This document shows positions 32,915 through 43,817 of a stretch of DNA of 64,000 nucleotides, piece by piece (the stretch's first letter is position 1; every line of letters begins with the position of its first letter). The notes under the pieces are model-generated. The model was not told the DNA's origin and searched no databases. It was given only the letters and a program-made list of their open reading frames with translations. Position numbers and translations under genes: made by a program. The stretch spans positions 2,411,081 to 2,475,080 of the forward strand of contig OY735209.1 of the NCBI GenBank assembly GCA_963457665.1, read 5' to 3'. Origin of the DNA: Thysanoteuthis rhombus. Taxonomy: Eukaryota; Mollusca; Cephalopoda; Oegopsida; Thysanoteuthidae.

Positions 32915-35137
32915 CTATTGGTGTTGCAGTCCAGACAAGAACATAGCCGGTGATAGCACACCGACAGCGGGTCCCATAGGATCTGTGCCCATCTCAGTTT
33001 TGATAGTGCTATCCAGGGACACGCCGCCGACGTGCCTGGGGAACGTTAGCTTAACTGCTCTATAAAGGGAGGGGTGCATGAAAACAGGGACCCTCCCTGA
33101 GCAAAAGTTTTTCAGTTTGTGGAGGTCTGGATGATGCCAGACAGCCAGCGGTGATGACATTTTAAATGCTGAGTTGGCCTCTTTTAACATGTCCCACACC
33201 TGCCGTGAGGTGTCACCGACCCGGACCACAGTCAATAGTTTCTTCAGCCCTGGGAACAAGGTAGGGTCCTCCACATCACGTCTTCCGGGTTCGACGAACC
33301 GGAAGTTGTGGAGGACCTTTAAATCCCTCAGGGCCTGCTGCTGAAGTTTGGTTTTGTCGAGAATGTCCGGGTCGACACGGCAGATGTGGACCCCTCTCTT
33401 GTGTCTGATTTTTTTTTCTTTTTTAGTTGGTTCGCCGGTATCGCCCCCGGCTGGGCTTCTCGGCCTCTTTTGTGAGGCCGATTGAGTGGGTGACATGGGT
33501 GTTGTTGTTGTTGCTGGTGATGCTGATGGAGTAAATTTGGAGGTTGGTGTGGCTGCTGGTGTTGTTTTAGGGGAAGGTTTTGGTGTGGCTGCTGGTGTTG
33601 TTGTTGTTGAGGGAGGAATCATAATCAACGGTGGAGGCGGCGGCGGAGGTAGCGGTGATGTGGGCGGTAATGGTGGTGTAGGGGATGGTATTGTTTTTTT
33701 TTCTGGAGTTTTCAGGGGGGTAGATTTTTTTTTCAATACAGTTAGTTTTGGTTTTTCTGTGGATGAATTTTTTATCGGTGGACTTTGTAATGTTTTCGGG
33801 GAGGGCGGAGGGGTAACCCTCCCTGCTGGCTGCCTGGACTTTAGTTGTTGTAGTAGTGCCGCCGCCTTTTCCTTCCCTACTCGTCCCGGACTAGCGTAAC
33901 CCCCCACTCTAGCCCGTTCCGCATAAGACTGCGGGGTCTCTCCTTGGGGACTGTCGGTGTCGGTTCGCTTTGGGATATGTGGCAACAGGGGTACCTCTAT
34001 TTGGGCCTTCTTCCCACTACGACCTACTACCTGCCACTCCCCCTCCGTCTTCTCTTTTTGTGTCACCACCTTTGGTGACGGAGACGACGGTTTAGGTGAG
34101 GGGAGACTTTGACCTCTCCCGGCATCTGACTGGATTCCTCCAGTCATGGCAGTAGGCGAGACTACGGGAGCCTCCTTTTGGGCGGTAACAGAAACTAAGT
34201 GGGAAGGGTCTTGCGTCAGGCTGGACGGTTTTTTTTTGCAGATAGCGGCGAGGTGACCAGCCTCCCCGCATATCCAGCAGACTGGCCTCCTACCTTTTAC
34301 GATAAGAGGCAGTCGCCTCCGACCACCTATGTCCAAATAGTTGGGAATGGCCAGGAACGCCTTCCTGTCGATCATAAGATCAAAACGCCACTCCCCACGC
34401 ATCGTGTCGAAGTCAACCGAGACAATTTCTCCGTATTTCAGGAGAAAAGCCCCGATATGTTCCCCGAGCACGAAGCTGGGCACCTCATGTGCAATTACCC
34501 GGGTCCTTCTCCGGCCGAGATACTCAACACGAATGTAATACTCCTTCGTTTGGAGCTCTCGGCGCAGGAGATCTGAACAGTCCTGTTCAGTGGGCAATAA
34601 CACGTCCCACATCGCAAAGCCATCGCCTTTTACAACTTGTTTGGCTTTGATTCCCAAGCTCGCCAGTGCTTTCAACACTATGTCTTTATTTGACCGGACA
34701 ATTCGGTTTGACTTCTTGTCGACCAAAAAGACGGAAACCATTTTTTTCTCAATGTCTTTCAATTCGACCAAGTCCACCAGTAAGCCATCCTCTTTTACGA
34801 GGTGGCTGTATGTCTGGCAACGCTTGACGAATTCCGCCACATTGACTGCACTAATTACGGGAGGGGATGACCAAACGTTAGGAGAGTCCCCACTTGTCTT
34901 TTCTTGTTGTTGTTGTTGTCCCGCCGGAATCGGCGAGTCTGTATTTTCCCCCCTCCCTTCATGGACGGGGGATTTTTTCATGTCTGTGTTCTTTTCAGGT
35001 GGACTGTTTGTCTGTGTTTTTTTAGACTTGTCCTGTTTCTTTTTGTTTTTCTTCCCTATTTTAGGGGGTGTGGATGTGCCCCCGCCCTCCCCCTTATCGG
35101 GGGAAGCAAACAAAGCCCTCCTGGCCTCGTCGGCCAT
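32915..35137 (-). CDS. LINE copy 3 ORF1: zinc-knuckle RNA-binding protein
   Basis: Using the ATG at 35135-35137, equivalent to the start in copy 1, the product has 740 residues. The frame is open further upstream through the 5' UTR repeats but has no ATG there. The architecture matches copy 1: charged N-terminus, RNA-binding region, CCHC knuckle CWICGEAGHLAAIC, proline-rich linker and conserved C-terminal domain. Diagnostic differences from copy 1 (NSSTEKPKL, SLDSTIKTEM and the ending FLSGLQHQ) are shared with copy 2. The stop is eight bases before the ORF2 ATG. Confidence 0.87.
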   Translation of the reverse strand: MADEARRALFASPDKGEGGGTSTPPKIGKKNKKKQDKSKKTQTNSPPEKNTDMKKSPVHEGRGENTDSPIPAGQQQQQEKTSGDSPNVWSSPPVISAVNVAEFVKRCQTYSHLVKEDGLLVDLVELKDIEKKMVSVFLVDKKSNRIVRSNKDIVLKALASLGIKAKQVVKGDGFAMWDVLLPTEQDCSDLLRRELQTKEYYIRVEYLGRRRTRVIAHEVPSFVLGEHIGAFLLKYGEIVSVDFDTMRGEWRFDLMIDRKAFLAIPNYLDIGGRRRLPLIVKGRRPVCWICGEAGHLAAICKKKPSSLTQDPSHLVSVTAQKEAPVVSPTAMTGGIQSDAGRGQSLPSPKPSSPSPKVVTQKEKTEGEWQVVGRSGKKAQIEVPLLPHIPKRTDTDSPQGETPQSYAERARVGGYASPGRVGKEKAAALLQQLKSRQPAGRVTPPPSPKTLQSPPIKNSSTEKPKLTVLKKKSTPLKTPEKKTIPSPTPPLPPTSPLPPPPPPPLIMIPPSTTTTPAATPKPSPKTTPAATPTSKFTPSASPATTTTPMSPTQSASQKRPRSPAGGDTGEPTKKEKKIRHKRGVHICRVDPDILDKTKLQQQALRDLKVLHNFRFVEPGRRDVEDPTLFPGLKKLLTVVRVGDTSRQVWDMLKEANSAFKMSSPLAVWHHPDLHKLKNFCSGRVPVFMHPSLYRAVKLTFPRHVGGVSLDSTIKTEMGTDPMGPAVGVLSPAMFLSGLQHQ

Positions 35138-35358
35138 GAAGGGAAAGAAAAAAATACAAAATCGAGACAACAACAAAATCGAGCCAACAACAAAATCGAA
35201 ACAACAACAAAATCGAGTCAAAAAAAAAAAAAAGGGCTTATCTCTTCGAACTAGAGTTTCGAGCGGGTATTACTAGTCCGTAATCTGTTCGGTGTGTTCA
35301 CAGTGGTAGCAGAAAAACTTGTCTTTCTTGGCCAAAAAAAGCAACAGCAATTCTATCC
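35138..35358 (-). promoter_or_regulatory. LINE copy 3 5' UTR with tandem 18-base units
   Basis: Between 35158 and 35220 the plus strand repeats a unit close to CAACAACAAAATCGAG three to four times, ending in a poly-A run. Copy 1 has a degenerate version and copy 4 about one unit. The remaining 5' end is close to copy 1 up to the target repeat at 35359. It is presumed to contain the internal promoter. Confidence 0.4.
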
Positions 35359-35375
35359 CTCAGAGATGTGATTGT
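35359..35375. repeat. Partial target sequence at the right end of the LINE array (17 bp)
   Basis: CTCAGAGATGTGATTGT equals the first 17 bases of the 35-bp target duplication around copy 1. It lies between the 5' end of copy 3 and the 3' end of another LINE fragment, so it probably is the 5' target duplication of copy 3, cut short by the neighbouring insertion. Confidence 0.6.
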
Positions 35376-36290
35376 ATTATTTATTCTCTGAAAAAATAGA
35401 GAAATATGACATGTAGTCAGAGGGGGGAATGGGGTATAAGGACTGGTCAACTCTATTCCTAATCTTATCTTAGCTAGTCTCATTCACTGACCCAATCACA
35501 CTATATACATCCATTCACCAAAACAACACATTTTTCCTGGTCTCTCTCATACTGCATTTACCATAAAATCAGATTCTCTCTATGATGTAAAACTACTCTA
35601 AACCCCTATTTACAATTTTGTGGGGGGGGGAATAAAACTATGATGAATATTCAAAAATAAAAAAGAACCCCGATGACTGATATATATTCACAAAAAAAGG
35701 GGGAAAAACGAAATTAGTATATGACCCCCCACAAAAGACCTAAAAATGGCAGAACATTAAGTTAACCAGACGAAAAATGGATGTCGAGAGAAGAGAAATA
35801 AAAATAAAATAAATAAAAAAAACAGGAAAATAAAATAAAATTCCTCTCAAACATCCTCCAGAGAACTTTACTTTCTGTCATCTATAGGGAAGGAAGGGGT
35901 GATGCAAAATAAAAAAAGGGGGACTAAAAAAAACTTAAGGAACCTATGCTCATTTTCTCTCTGACTAAATTGAACTGTTTCCAACTCAAGATAGCATTAT
36001 TCTACCTCAGCTTGGGCTGGGCTTACAAGTCTTTTCTGATCTTCAAAATTCTTTCAATCAACCAATGACTTCAAGAAGTCACTCTCTCACGTGACACAGC
36101 CGTGGAACTTTCACCCACATCTCGTTGTTGAGCCTTTCCCTCTAGAACTGAATCTTTACTTCAAGCGGATTCTTCATGTAGGCGACCAGTTGTACTGGAG
36201 TGAAATGCTCGCTTTTGTGGAATTCCTTCTGGTATGTCATCTATACCATAACATTCATAATGCCAAGTAAGGACATGATCACATGATGTT
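35376..36290 (-). mobile_element. Chimeric LINE 3' fragment (young type joined to old type)
   Basis: From 35376 to about 35850 the sequence follows the young family's 3' UTR, including the terminal hairpin (TTCTCT 35384-35389, AGAGAA 35398-35403). From about 35850 to 36290 it follows the older copies at 9400-9770 and 56530-56970, including the last part of ORF2 at about 36080-36270. No ORF survives. A recombination or conversion junction near 35850 is the simplest explanation. Confidence 0.6.
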
Positions 36291-36510
36291 ACCTCCTTTT
36301 CACTTAATTTCTTCCTTATATACACGTCCACGGGTTTTCAGAGCCATTACGACAGATGTGACGTTAATGGGCCTATCTTATTTTGAGGCCAGGATTACCA
36401 GAGAGTCTCCAACTATCTGGTCCAAAACAGTCAAACTAAAAGAAATAATCCTTTAATCATGTAAATTGCAGCCGAAGGTGTTGATTTAAACTGGTACTAA
36501 TAAAATAATA
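36291..36510. repeat. Flank shared by the old LINE fragments, second copy
   Basis: This is nearly identical to 9771-9990 and 56970-57190. It continues with 36510-36565, matching 57190-57240, after which unit 2 and unit 3 diverge. Confidence 0.65.
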
Positions 36511-36574
36511 AGTGACATATGAGAGAGACAAGAGAAGAAAACAAGAGAAATGTTAATGTTTGTAGTTGAGCATA

Positions 36575-36815
36575 CCATACCCCAGGTGCTCAAGGCTAGA
36601 TTGAGCGAATACCCCCCTCATCAAACAGAGTACCCCCCCCCCCGATCAATTTGTACAGACCCCCCCCCCACTATCAATGGATATAATGCCTTTTTTTGCC
36701 AACGGCCGGGTGGTAGAGAGGCTTGCCTTCGTTCAAGAGAAGACATTCAGTACGCACTTGCATTTGTGATAAAAGGGCACTCGTTTAAGGCATGAAACGG
36801 GCCTCCCTATCACCC
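36575..36815 (-). mobile_element. Old LINE fragment from the ORF2 C-terminal region
   Basis: The sequence around GCTAGATTGAGCGAATAC and the following ATATAATGCC aligns with about 18215-18450 of LINE copy 1. Tracts of C have expanded and stops interrupt the frame. It is in the same orientation as the fragment to its left and may be another piece of the same old insertion. Confidence 0.55.
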
Positions 36816-37986
36816 AATTGATTGAAGACTGTATGGGTCGCAACCTTGGGGTTCTTTGCCCTTGATAACAGTGTCACGGGTTGCAACGTGGTTCTATCGT
36901 TGAATAGGTGGGCACACCATGTGCTCTTGTGCTCCTTAAGTATTATGAGTCGTGCTACTGACGGCACACCAGAAGGGATTCCATAAAGGCGAGCATTTTA
37001 CTTCCATACTAATTGTATTTAACGAACATTTTCAGCAAATGTAAAAGAGACACGGTTGCCATCGTTTGGTACATAGTTATAAGTTGAAAGTTTGTTTAAC
37101 TATCATATTTTGTGGCCCAGCCTCTCGCAGAATTTGGTTCAAGAGCAAAGTGTAGTATCTGTTTTTCTCACGTCAACGAAATAAAAAAAATTGTCTTCAA
37201 TGTTTTAATGTTTTTTTTTTCTGAAATGTTATAAAATATTCAACATGTGAAACAAATTACAAGATTTATTCAAACCTAAAATCTCAAAAGTAATCAGTGA
37301 AAAATAATTGTGAGTCATACAAGTTAAAATGATTTAGTGAAATCTAATTACCTCACTCGTTCGCAGTATCAAACATTAATTAGGTAAAATATCAAATTCA
37401 ATAAAGCATTGCTAAGTCATATGGTTTTCAGTGATGACATTAAATGATATCTATCACACCTTTGTTTCTGTCAATTGCAAAATATTCAAATAAATTAAAA
37501 TTCACGAAAAAACGGTTGAAATGAGATTGAAAATTGATATAAAGCTTCCATAAGGCTGGACCACAGAACTAAAAAAATGTCAAGTTCGTTATGGTCCACG
37601 TGTACGCAGTATTTATCAAACCACGTCCCCCAATAAAGAAGAAGATAGATCGTTATGTTTAGATGAATACATGTGTTCGTTAAAGCTGAATTTGTTATAT
37701 CGAAGTATGATTTATCGAAGATTTGCTGTATTCAAGTAAATAAAAACAAATCAAAATTCATAAAATTAAATATTAAAGGAAATTCCTTCATGAATCAATA
37801 ATCCATCTGTGTGTAACAAATCTTTAAATAAGGTATTTGGGTTTTTTATCATTAAAAACAAATTCATTGCTTCAAAGTCAGTTATTGCGTAAATATTTGA
37901 TAAATAAGAGTTATAATTTTTTGAGCCTTTGTAATCTTTACATGCTGTGTTCAACAACCATATTTACGTATGCCAGACCAGTGATG

Positions 37987-38019
<33 letters not shown>

Positions 38020-38109
38020 CATATACAGGACTGTTTCACAGGTTCGATTGTATTTGTTGAGATAAATATTATCACAGTTAAACATTTTAATGCTCTTTGA
38101 AAACGTACT
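36816..38109. other. AT-rich interval, no gene seen
   Basis: No coding frame with recognisable features is present. A TA microsatellite occupies about 37992-38020. I found no convincing partner for this interval elsewhere in the window. Confidence 0.45.
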
Positions 38110-38576
38110 TCAGTAATATTTGTTCTCGGCTGAGTAAGAAAAGTCCTTTATTTATATATTCAGAGAACACTCTGGGGATATTGTTTAAAACCTGTCCTAG
38201 TGAAATATCTAAAGCATAGAACAGGGAGAAACATTGTTCCTACCACTTGAGGCAATATTCCGTTCCTAAAAGATCTTGAATGACGTATAAGGTTTAGGTT
38301 TAATATCTGCAATATTCTATTCAGAAAAATTTTTTTTTTCCATGAATAACGATGATCTAGGATTAATTTGCACTAGAAATTACTACAGACCGAGTAAAGC
38401 CCTTCCAATTTGAAAAAGCACCATTCCTCCAGGGAATTTCTCAGTTTTGTAAAAAATTTGATTTAAGAAAGATTTCTGAAGGAGTCCTATACACAATGTA
38501 ACTTATGCTAAACTGGACCCTCACTTTTCAGGAACTTGTGTGAAGTCTCTCATTTCTTTATTTTTAAGCATTGTTT

Positions 38577-38623
<47 letters not shown>

Positions 38624-41430
38624 GTGCTGGATATTTAAAACATCGTTTAAACCTTTACAAAAAGATATTCCTTATTTTTCCCTCATCAAGATTTTAGGGA
38701 CAAAACAGAGGAGTCCTTGCGGATGGGAGCTATTTAGAAATACTCCCAAGCCCTAGAAGTTTTCTACAAAGCAGTTCAACTGTATCTCTACCGACAAATA
38801 TCACTAACAGTCGTGGGGGGGGGATGGTTATGGTGTCTTATAAACTCTCCAAATACGGCACTTCTTTCGTCTGGTCGATCTTTCTTGGCTAAGTAGCGCC
38901 TTCTCGGGGTTACCACTCTTTTTAGTGTACTTACATCTTTTTCAAATGATGGTGATCCAACAGATGGGATATACAAGGAGTCTATGACTGTAACGAAATA
39001 AATTATTTGCCTGGTGATAATAAGCCAAAGGAAAGAAAGAGAGCAGATTAAAATTGACATATAAAGTTTTCAGTTACGTCGTTAAATAAAGCAACACAAA
39101 TTTGTAACTAAGTAAACTGTTCACAAGTTCGTCAAACAAACAAGAAAAAAAATTCACCTATGTTAAATCGACACAAGGAAAGCGTTCTCAAGTTTGGTGA
39201 GCGAACTAGGAGAAAATGCTGACTTCCCAGAGATGGAATTGTGGATAATTTCTGACAATACTAGAACTTTCCAGGGAATGCAAAACACTGCTGGTACATC
39301 TGGTTTGATTTGATTTCCTGTTAATTTCTCCCAGGTATGTATCTCTAGGTTCTTTTATAACTGCTGTGTTTGCAGATGTGACGTCATTGTGCCACTATAA
39401 TCTTGGAGCCGGTGCTGCCAAATAGTTACGGTTGTTTCTGGCCTAAACACACAGAAATTGGCTAAAAGTGGCCAAATTCTAAAATTGTACGGAAAAGCAA
39501 TTATTGTGTCATTTATTTTCTCTAGGTAGAGCAGAGGGATATCAAGGAAGTAAAAACAAATTGGCCAATCGTCATTGAGAAATAAGAGAAGTAGGAGATG
39601 GAGGCTGGAGAGATATAGACACAAATAATCTACAGATGTATATTAAATGTACATAATATCATTTTTCTACTTCCCAACATGAATCTGTAAATATGGGTTT
39701 AAGTGGAATCCTCATAGATAAATGTGGCATTTTATTGAATGTAGAATGAAAGAAATACTCAAAATAAAAGTGTTATCTTAAAAGAAATAATGAAATGTGA
39801 TTGGGTCAGTAAATGATATGCTGAAGTTAGAATAGAAAAGACCAGCCCATTCTGCACTCCTAATTTTATGACCTTGTGTCAAATTTTTCTTGCCTTTTCT
39901 TTCAACATAATGAGGAAGATGGAGACAAATAAGGAGACATTCCTGAAATCCATTTTGTCTTCATTGAAATGGAACATCAGAAAACGTTGTATTCTGCCCA
40001 GACTTTTGTTTGGAGAGGGGGGTTCTACATTGCATCATATTATGGCCATACCTTTGAAGGGAAGGTCATTCCACCTCTTTTCAAAATTGTTTTTATTTTT
40101 GTTACCTTGCTTCATATTCTGATCACACATTCATAGGGGAGAGTTATTCCCACCTGGAGACATTCTCTAAAGAGACCCCTTGATTTTTGTTACCTGGCAT
40201 CATATTATGACTGCACTATTTTTGAGGTTTCAGTTTTTTCTCTCGTGCTTCCAGGGGTCAAAAGTGAGAGGAACATTTTTTCATTCATTAGAGATCGTAA
40301 TTGTAGGGAAAGTTTTCATTTCCTAGTCAAAAAATAAGGGGAAACTCTTTCCCCTTTTGGGAAAATATTCTAAATCTTATATATATACAACAAAGGAATA
40401 TATGTATTTTGGATTTAAATTTTATGGCTGATTCCTACAATTATCTCCTCTGCATTGTAGCTAATTTCGTTAAATTCATAACTCAAAAACTGCCTGGCCA
40501 TAATCAACAGGGATATTGAATATAACGTAGGGACCTCAAATCTAGATTTGGGGACCAATCAATAACGTAATCCTAACTATTCGTCCTAAATTCATAATTC
40601 TGAAAACTAATCGACTGACCGAACCAAACTTTGTGGGTAACTGGATATTATGCAAGAATCACAAATTTGAATTCGGGGGCAGATCCATGCACAATTATCT
40701 CCATACATCGCAGCTTCTTTTTTCACCCAATATACCTAAAAAAGTTCGATGAATTTTGGTGTACTTCAATAGAAGTGTTATTCATGTTGTGATTAAAAGT
40801 CCCCAAAAAAGAAATTTGAAGGTCAATTGTAATAGGAAAATATCAAGAATAATGAGTGTTCATAGAACACTATATACACAGCAAAAATGCTTTTGATGCT
40901 ATTCAATGAGATTCTGTGGAAGCGCAAGCCATTTTGTGATTAAAAGTAACTGAAGAATTCAGCTAAACGATAATAGCGCTATGAAAACGTTTAAAGAGTA
41001 ATGGTTGTTCATAAAGCATTGCACCACTGCATCGTGTACAAACCAAAAAAGGTTTTTTAAAATACTCCTGCAACAAAATCAAAAATGTTTAAATGGTAAA
41101 ACCAAAATGTTCATGGCCAAATGATTTCAAGAGATGCCAGATTTGTCAAATCTGGCCATAAAATGTCCCAAATAACACCCTTTCTTGAAGCTAAACGTTC
41201 AGTTCTACAAGTGAATCTTGACTCTTCATATTCTGTTTTCTGAATGGTTTGTAATAAATGCAACATCAGGAAAAAGAGGAAAAACTATAGAATTTTAAAC
41301 AAACTAAGCTAAGTTTATTGAATATTAATTGGGGTTGTGTTGGGGGTTTCCCACAAGCATCTGATGCCAGTGTTCAAACCATCTTATGTTTTTAAATGCT
41401 CATTTTCAAGGCTGGTTAGCTCTTTATAAT
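38110..41430. repeat. Segmental duplication, second type, copy 1 (partner 58560-61920)
   Basis: About 3.3 kb aligns closely with 58560-61920. It starts with repeat X (38110-39310, containing a TA tract at 38579-38620) and continues through low-complexity sequence, including short degenerate repeats at 39990-40300 and 40420-40720. Open frames within it are not preserved between the copies, so I call no gene. The right edge at 41430 is where the copies part. Confidence 0.8.
38579..38620. repeat. (TA)n microsatellite
   Basis: About 21 TA units lie in repeat X. The duplicate at 59035-59087 has about 26, so length has changed since the duplication. Confidence 0.95.
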
Positions 41431-41525
41431 CAGGTCAGCAGGCTCTCAACTTTGGGGAAGTTTATTGGGCTCCCTTCGTCCCATCTCTCAGGGCCTTTTG
41501 GGCAATGAAGGAAGGAACAAATTGT
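41431..41525 (-). mobile_element. Remnant of an old LINE near its ORF1 start
   Basis: This segment matches 63911-64000 closely. Both resemble the young family around the ORF1 initiation region (compare GGCCATGAAGG). At 63911 it is attached to the rest of an old LINE. Here that body is missing and the remnant joins the duplicated block directly, indicating a deletion in this copy. Confidence 0.45.
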
Positions 41526-42904
41526 AAAAGAGGCAAGGGAAACTCCCACCAGTTGGATTAGCGTATCAGGGTAGTCTATGCTGGTCAAAGATCCTTTCTT
41601 CGGTTTTCACCGATTTGTATGGTCTCACTATGGTTCGTATGGTCTCACTATGCTGATCGCTGTACATAAACGGTGGTCTAAAAAGACTTTCATAGCAAAG
41701 GCAAATGAATTTACAGTCGATTTCTCCCTGATATACCTATCTACGTGCTTTTATAGCAGATAGATTTGTGACGTAATTGGGCTTAATTTTATTTGGAGCA
41801 AGAGTTGCCATATATTTTGAAATATTTATGGCCAAAAACATTTACAAAATGACCCCAAAACTACCAAATTTGAAAATGTCTACAAAAGCATTTTTCTCAA
41901 ATGTTTGAGAGCGGTTTATTGAAGTGTTTAAAAATAAAGTAAGGGTAAATTCGTAGATGTTTGTTTAAACTGGTGTTTGTTAATGGTCCAGTGAAATTAT
42001 GGTAAGATATAGAATTCAACTGAAAAAGTGGAGTACCGCTCATCTAGTTTACAAAATATTTTCTGCCTGATTTTAATACAACTACCTTGCTCAGTGCATT
42101 GAAGCCAGGACTGCTGGGTTCGTCATTGAACCATATATTTCATGAAATAGTGAATGACCTGTTCATCCTAAAATTGTCTATAACTTTATACTGTAGAATG
42201 AATAGACCAAAACGTTTTGATCAAAGATGAGAAGAATAGTTAAAATCGTTCCAGCAACCTTTTGTCCAGCATCTTTGACGCTTACCTAAAAATTTTCTAT
42301 CCTACGTATATACCATTACAAGTTGAATCAGAGTATCTTGAAGTTGCCAATCAAAGCAGTTACCTCCCCTGCTCGTAGCTATTTGTCCTAAAGTTCATAA
42401 CTCAGAAACTACTCTGCCTATCTTGACCAATATTGGCAAGAATACCAAATATCATGCACAGATCTCAAATACAAATTTGGTAGCCTGTAAACATAGTTAT
42501 CTCCCCTGCAAATATGCTACTGTACTCAAATTTAGGAATCAATTTAGCATAAACTTATATTGCGAATAAAACCTCCCCTGAAAATCTATTTAGAGCAATT
42601 AAAAAAAAAAATTTGTCTCTTCCAGACAGTATGAGGAATAAATGAAAAGTGTCGTGTACATAGGCGCTCTGTTCCACTCAAAAGCTTATGTATGGCTTCA
42701 TTCAAGATATATCTTACTGGCATTAACTGCACGATCCAGCAAATCTATATAGGTATAGACAGAAGTGCAGTAGTTGGCCCCTGGGTGACACCATGGAGCT
42801 CTAGAAAATAATATTACATTTTTATCTGAGAACATCAAGTTGGCGCTACATAAAACAATTGCACTGCACCATTAACGTCCATTGACTATAAACATATATA
42901 TAAA
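41526..42904. other. AT-rich interval with degenerate repeats, no gene seen
   Basis: No supported coding frame is present. A block at about 42340-42500 (TTCATAACTCAGAAACT) resembles motifs at 40465 and 60970, suggesting a dispersed degenerate repeat. A segment near 41745-41800 loosely resembles the flank repeat at 9771-9990. Confidence 0.4.
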
Positions 42905-43431
42905 TATATTCAGCACACTGAATGATATGACTCATTCCTATCTCCAGTGTGTAAGTGTGACAATACTATTTCAAATTCATCATTTTTCATCCTATTTTCC
43001 TCTCATTCTATCGAAAATCATGATCAACATCTATTATGAACTCTTCCTGCAAACCCTAGCAGTTGATTCGCACATGTGGGATAAATATGGGTACTGTTCA
43101 CTTTATTAGCATTTTCTTCAAATGTTCAACAATATATTTTAATTTGACATGTGAATACATTTGAAATTCTGTAAGATTCCACCTAAAAATGTCTGCTAGC
43201 TAGTTTATATAATTGATTCCTTTGAAAATGCTCAACCGAATACTTCACATGATTGTAACCTCTTTCCATTGAGTGACTGCATATGATTATTTAAAGTTGA
43301 TTTGTTTCTGAATACTGACATGCACACCTTACATTATCATGTTCTTCTCCAGGGTGTGTTGGTATATGTTTCCCCCCCCCAATTTGATATCTGTAAATGC
43401 TGAAGCACACACTGCATACAAAGATGGTCCC
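42905..43431 (-). pseudogene. Detached copy of the zinc-finger gene tail
   Basis: This is nearly identical to about 930-1445 and to the reverse complement of 5745-6340. It contains the same decayed finger sequence on the minus strand and ends exactly where the duplicated block C begins (43432). It therefore marks a rearrangement joint between unit-1-type and unit-2-type sequence. Confidence 0.65.
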
Positions 43432-43817
43432 TTGATCTGCCTTATATGCTTACTTGAAGAGTTTAACCTTAAGAATCAAAGTATTTGTCATCACAACTTG
43501 ATGAAAAATATATTTGTATGGAGGAAATTCTCGATTGTCTAGCTGTAATTATAATGAATATGCATTGTTTCTAAGGAGAAAAAGTCCAATTGAACTTTCT
43601 ATGAATGTTTGGAAATGTATGGTTTTTTTTCCATTCAGCAATCTCATTTGACTTTCTTTCTTCCAGGTGTCGAGGGAATACAGATCCAGAAATGATGTCA
43701 AAGGGATGATATCTATCTGATGCTTTAAAAGACTGCATAGACTGTTGGAATTACAAAAGTATGAAAATGGTATCTGAAGCTGAACGTCTTTTACTTAAGA
43801 CTTTTATTTCCCAAACA

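Larger units (their letters stand above)
28784..35358 (-). mobile_element. LINE copy 3, near full-length, ORF2 interrupted
   Basis: The element has a 5' UTR, intact ORF1 (32915-35137), an ORF2 with one nonsense codon (29457-32906) and a complete 3' UTR. Its 3' end abuts the truncated 5' end of copy 2 directly. On its 5' side 35359-35375 repeats the first 17 bases of the target sequence flanking copy 1. ORF2 resembles copy 1 while ORF1 resembles copy 2, so it is a mosaic. The terminal hairpin is TTCTCT at 28793-28798 with AGAGAA at 28804-28809. Confidence 0.88.
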
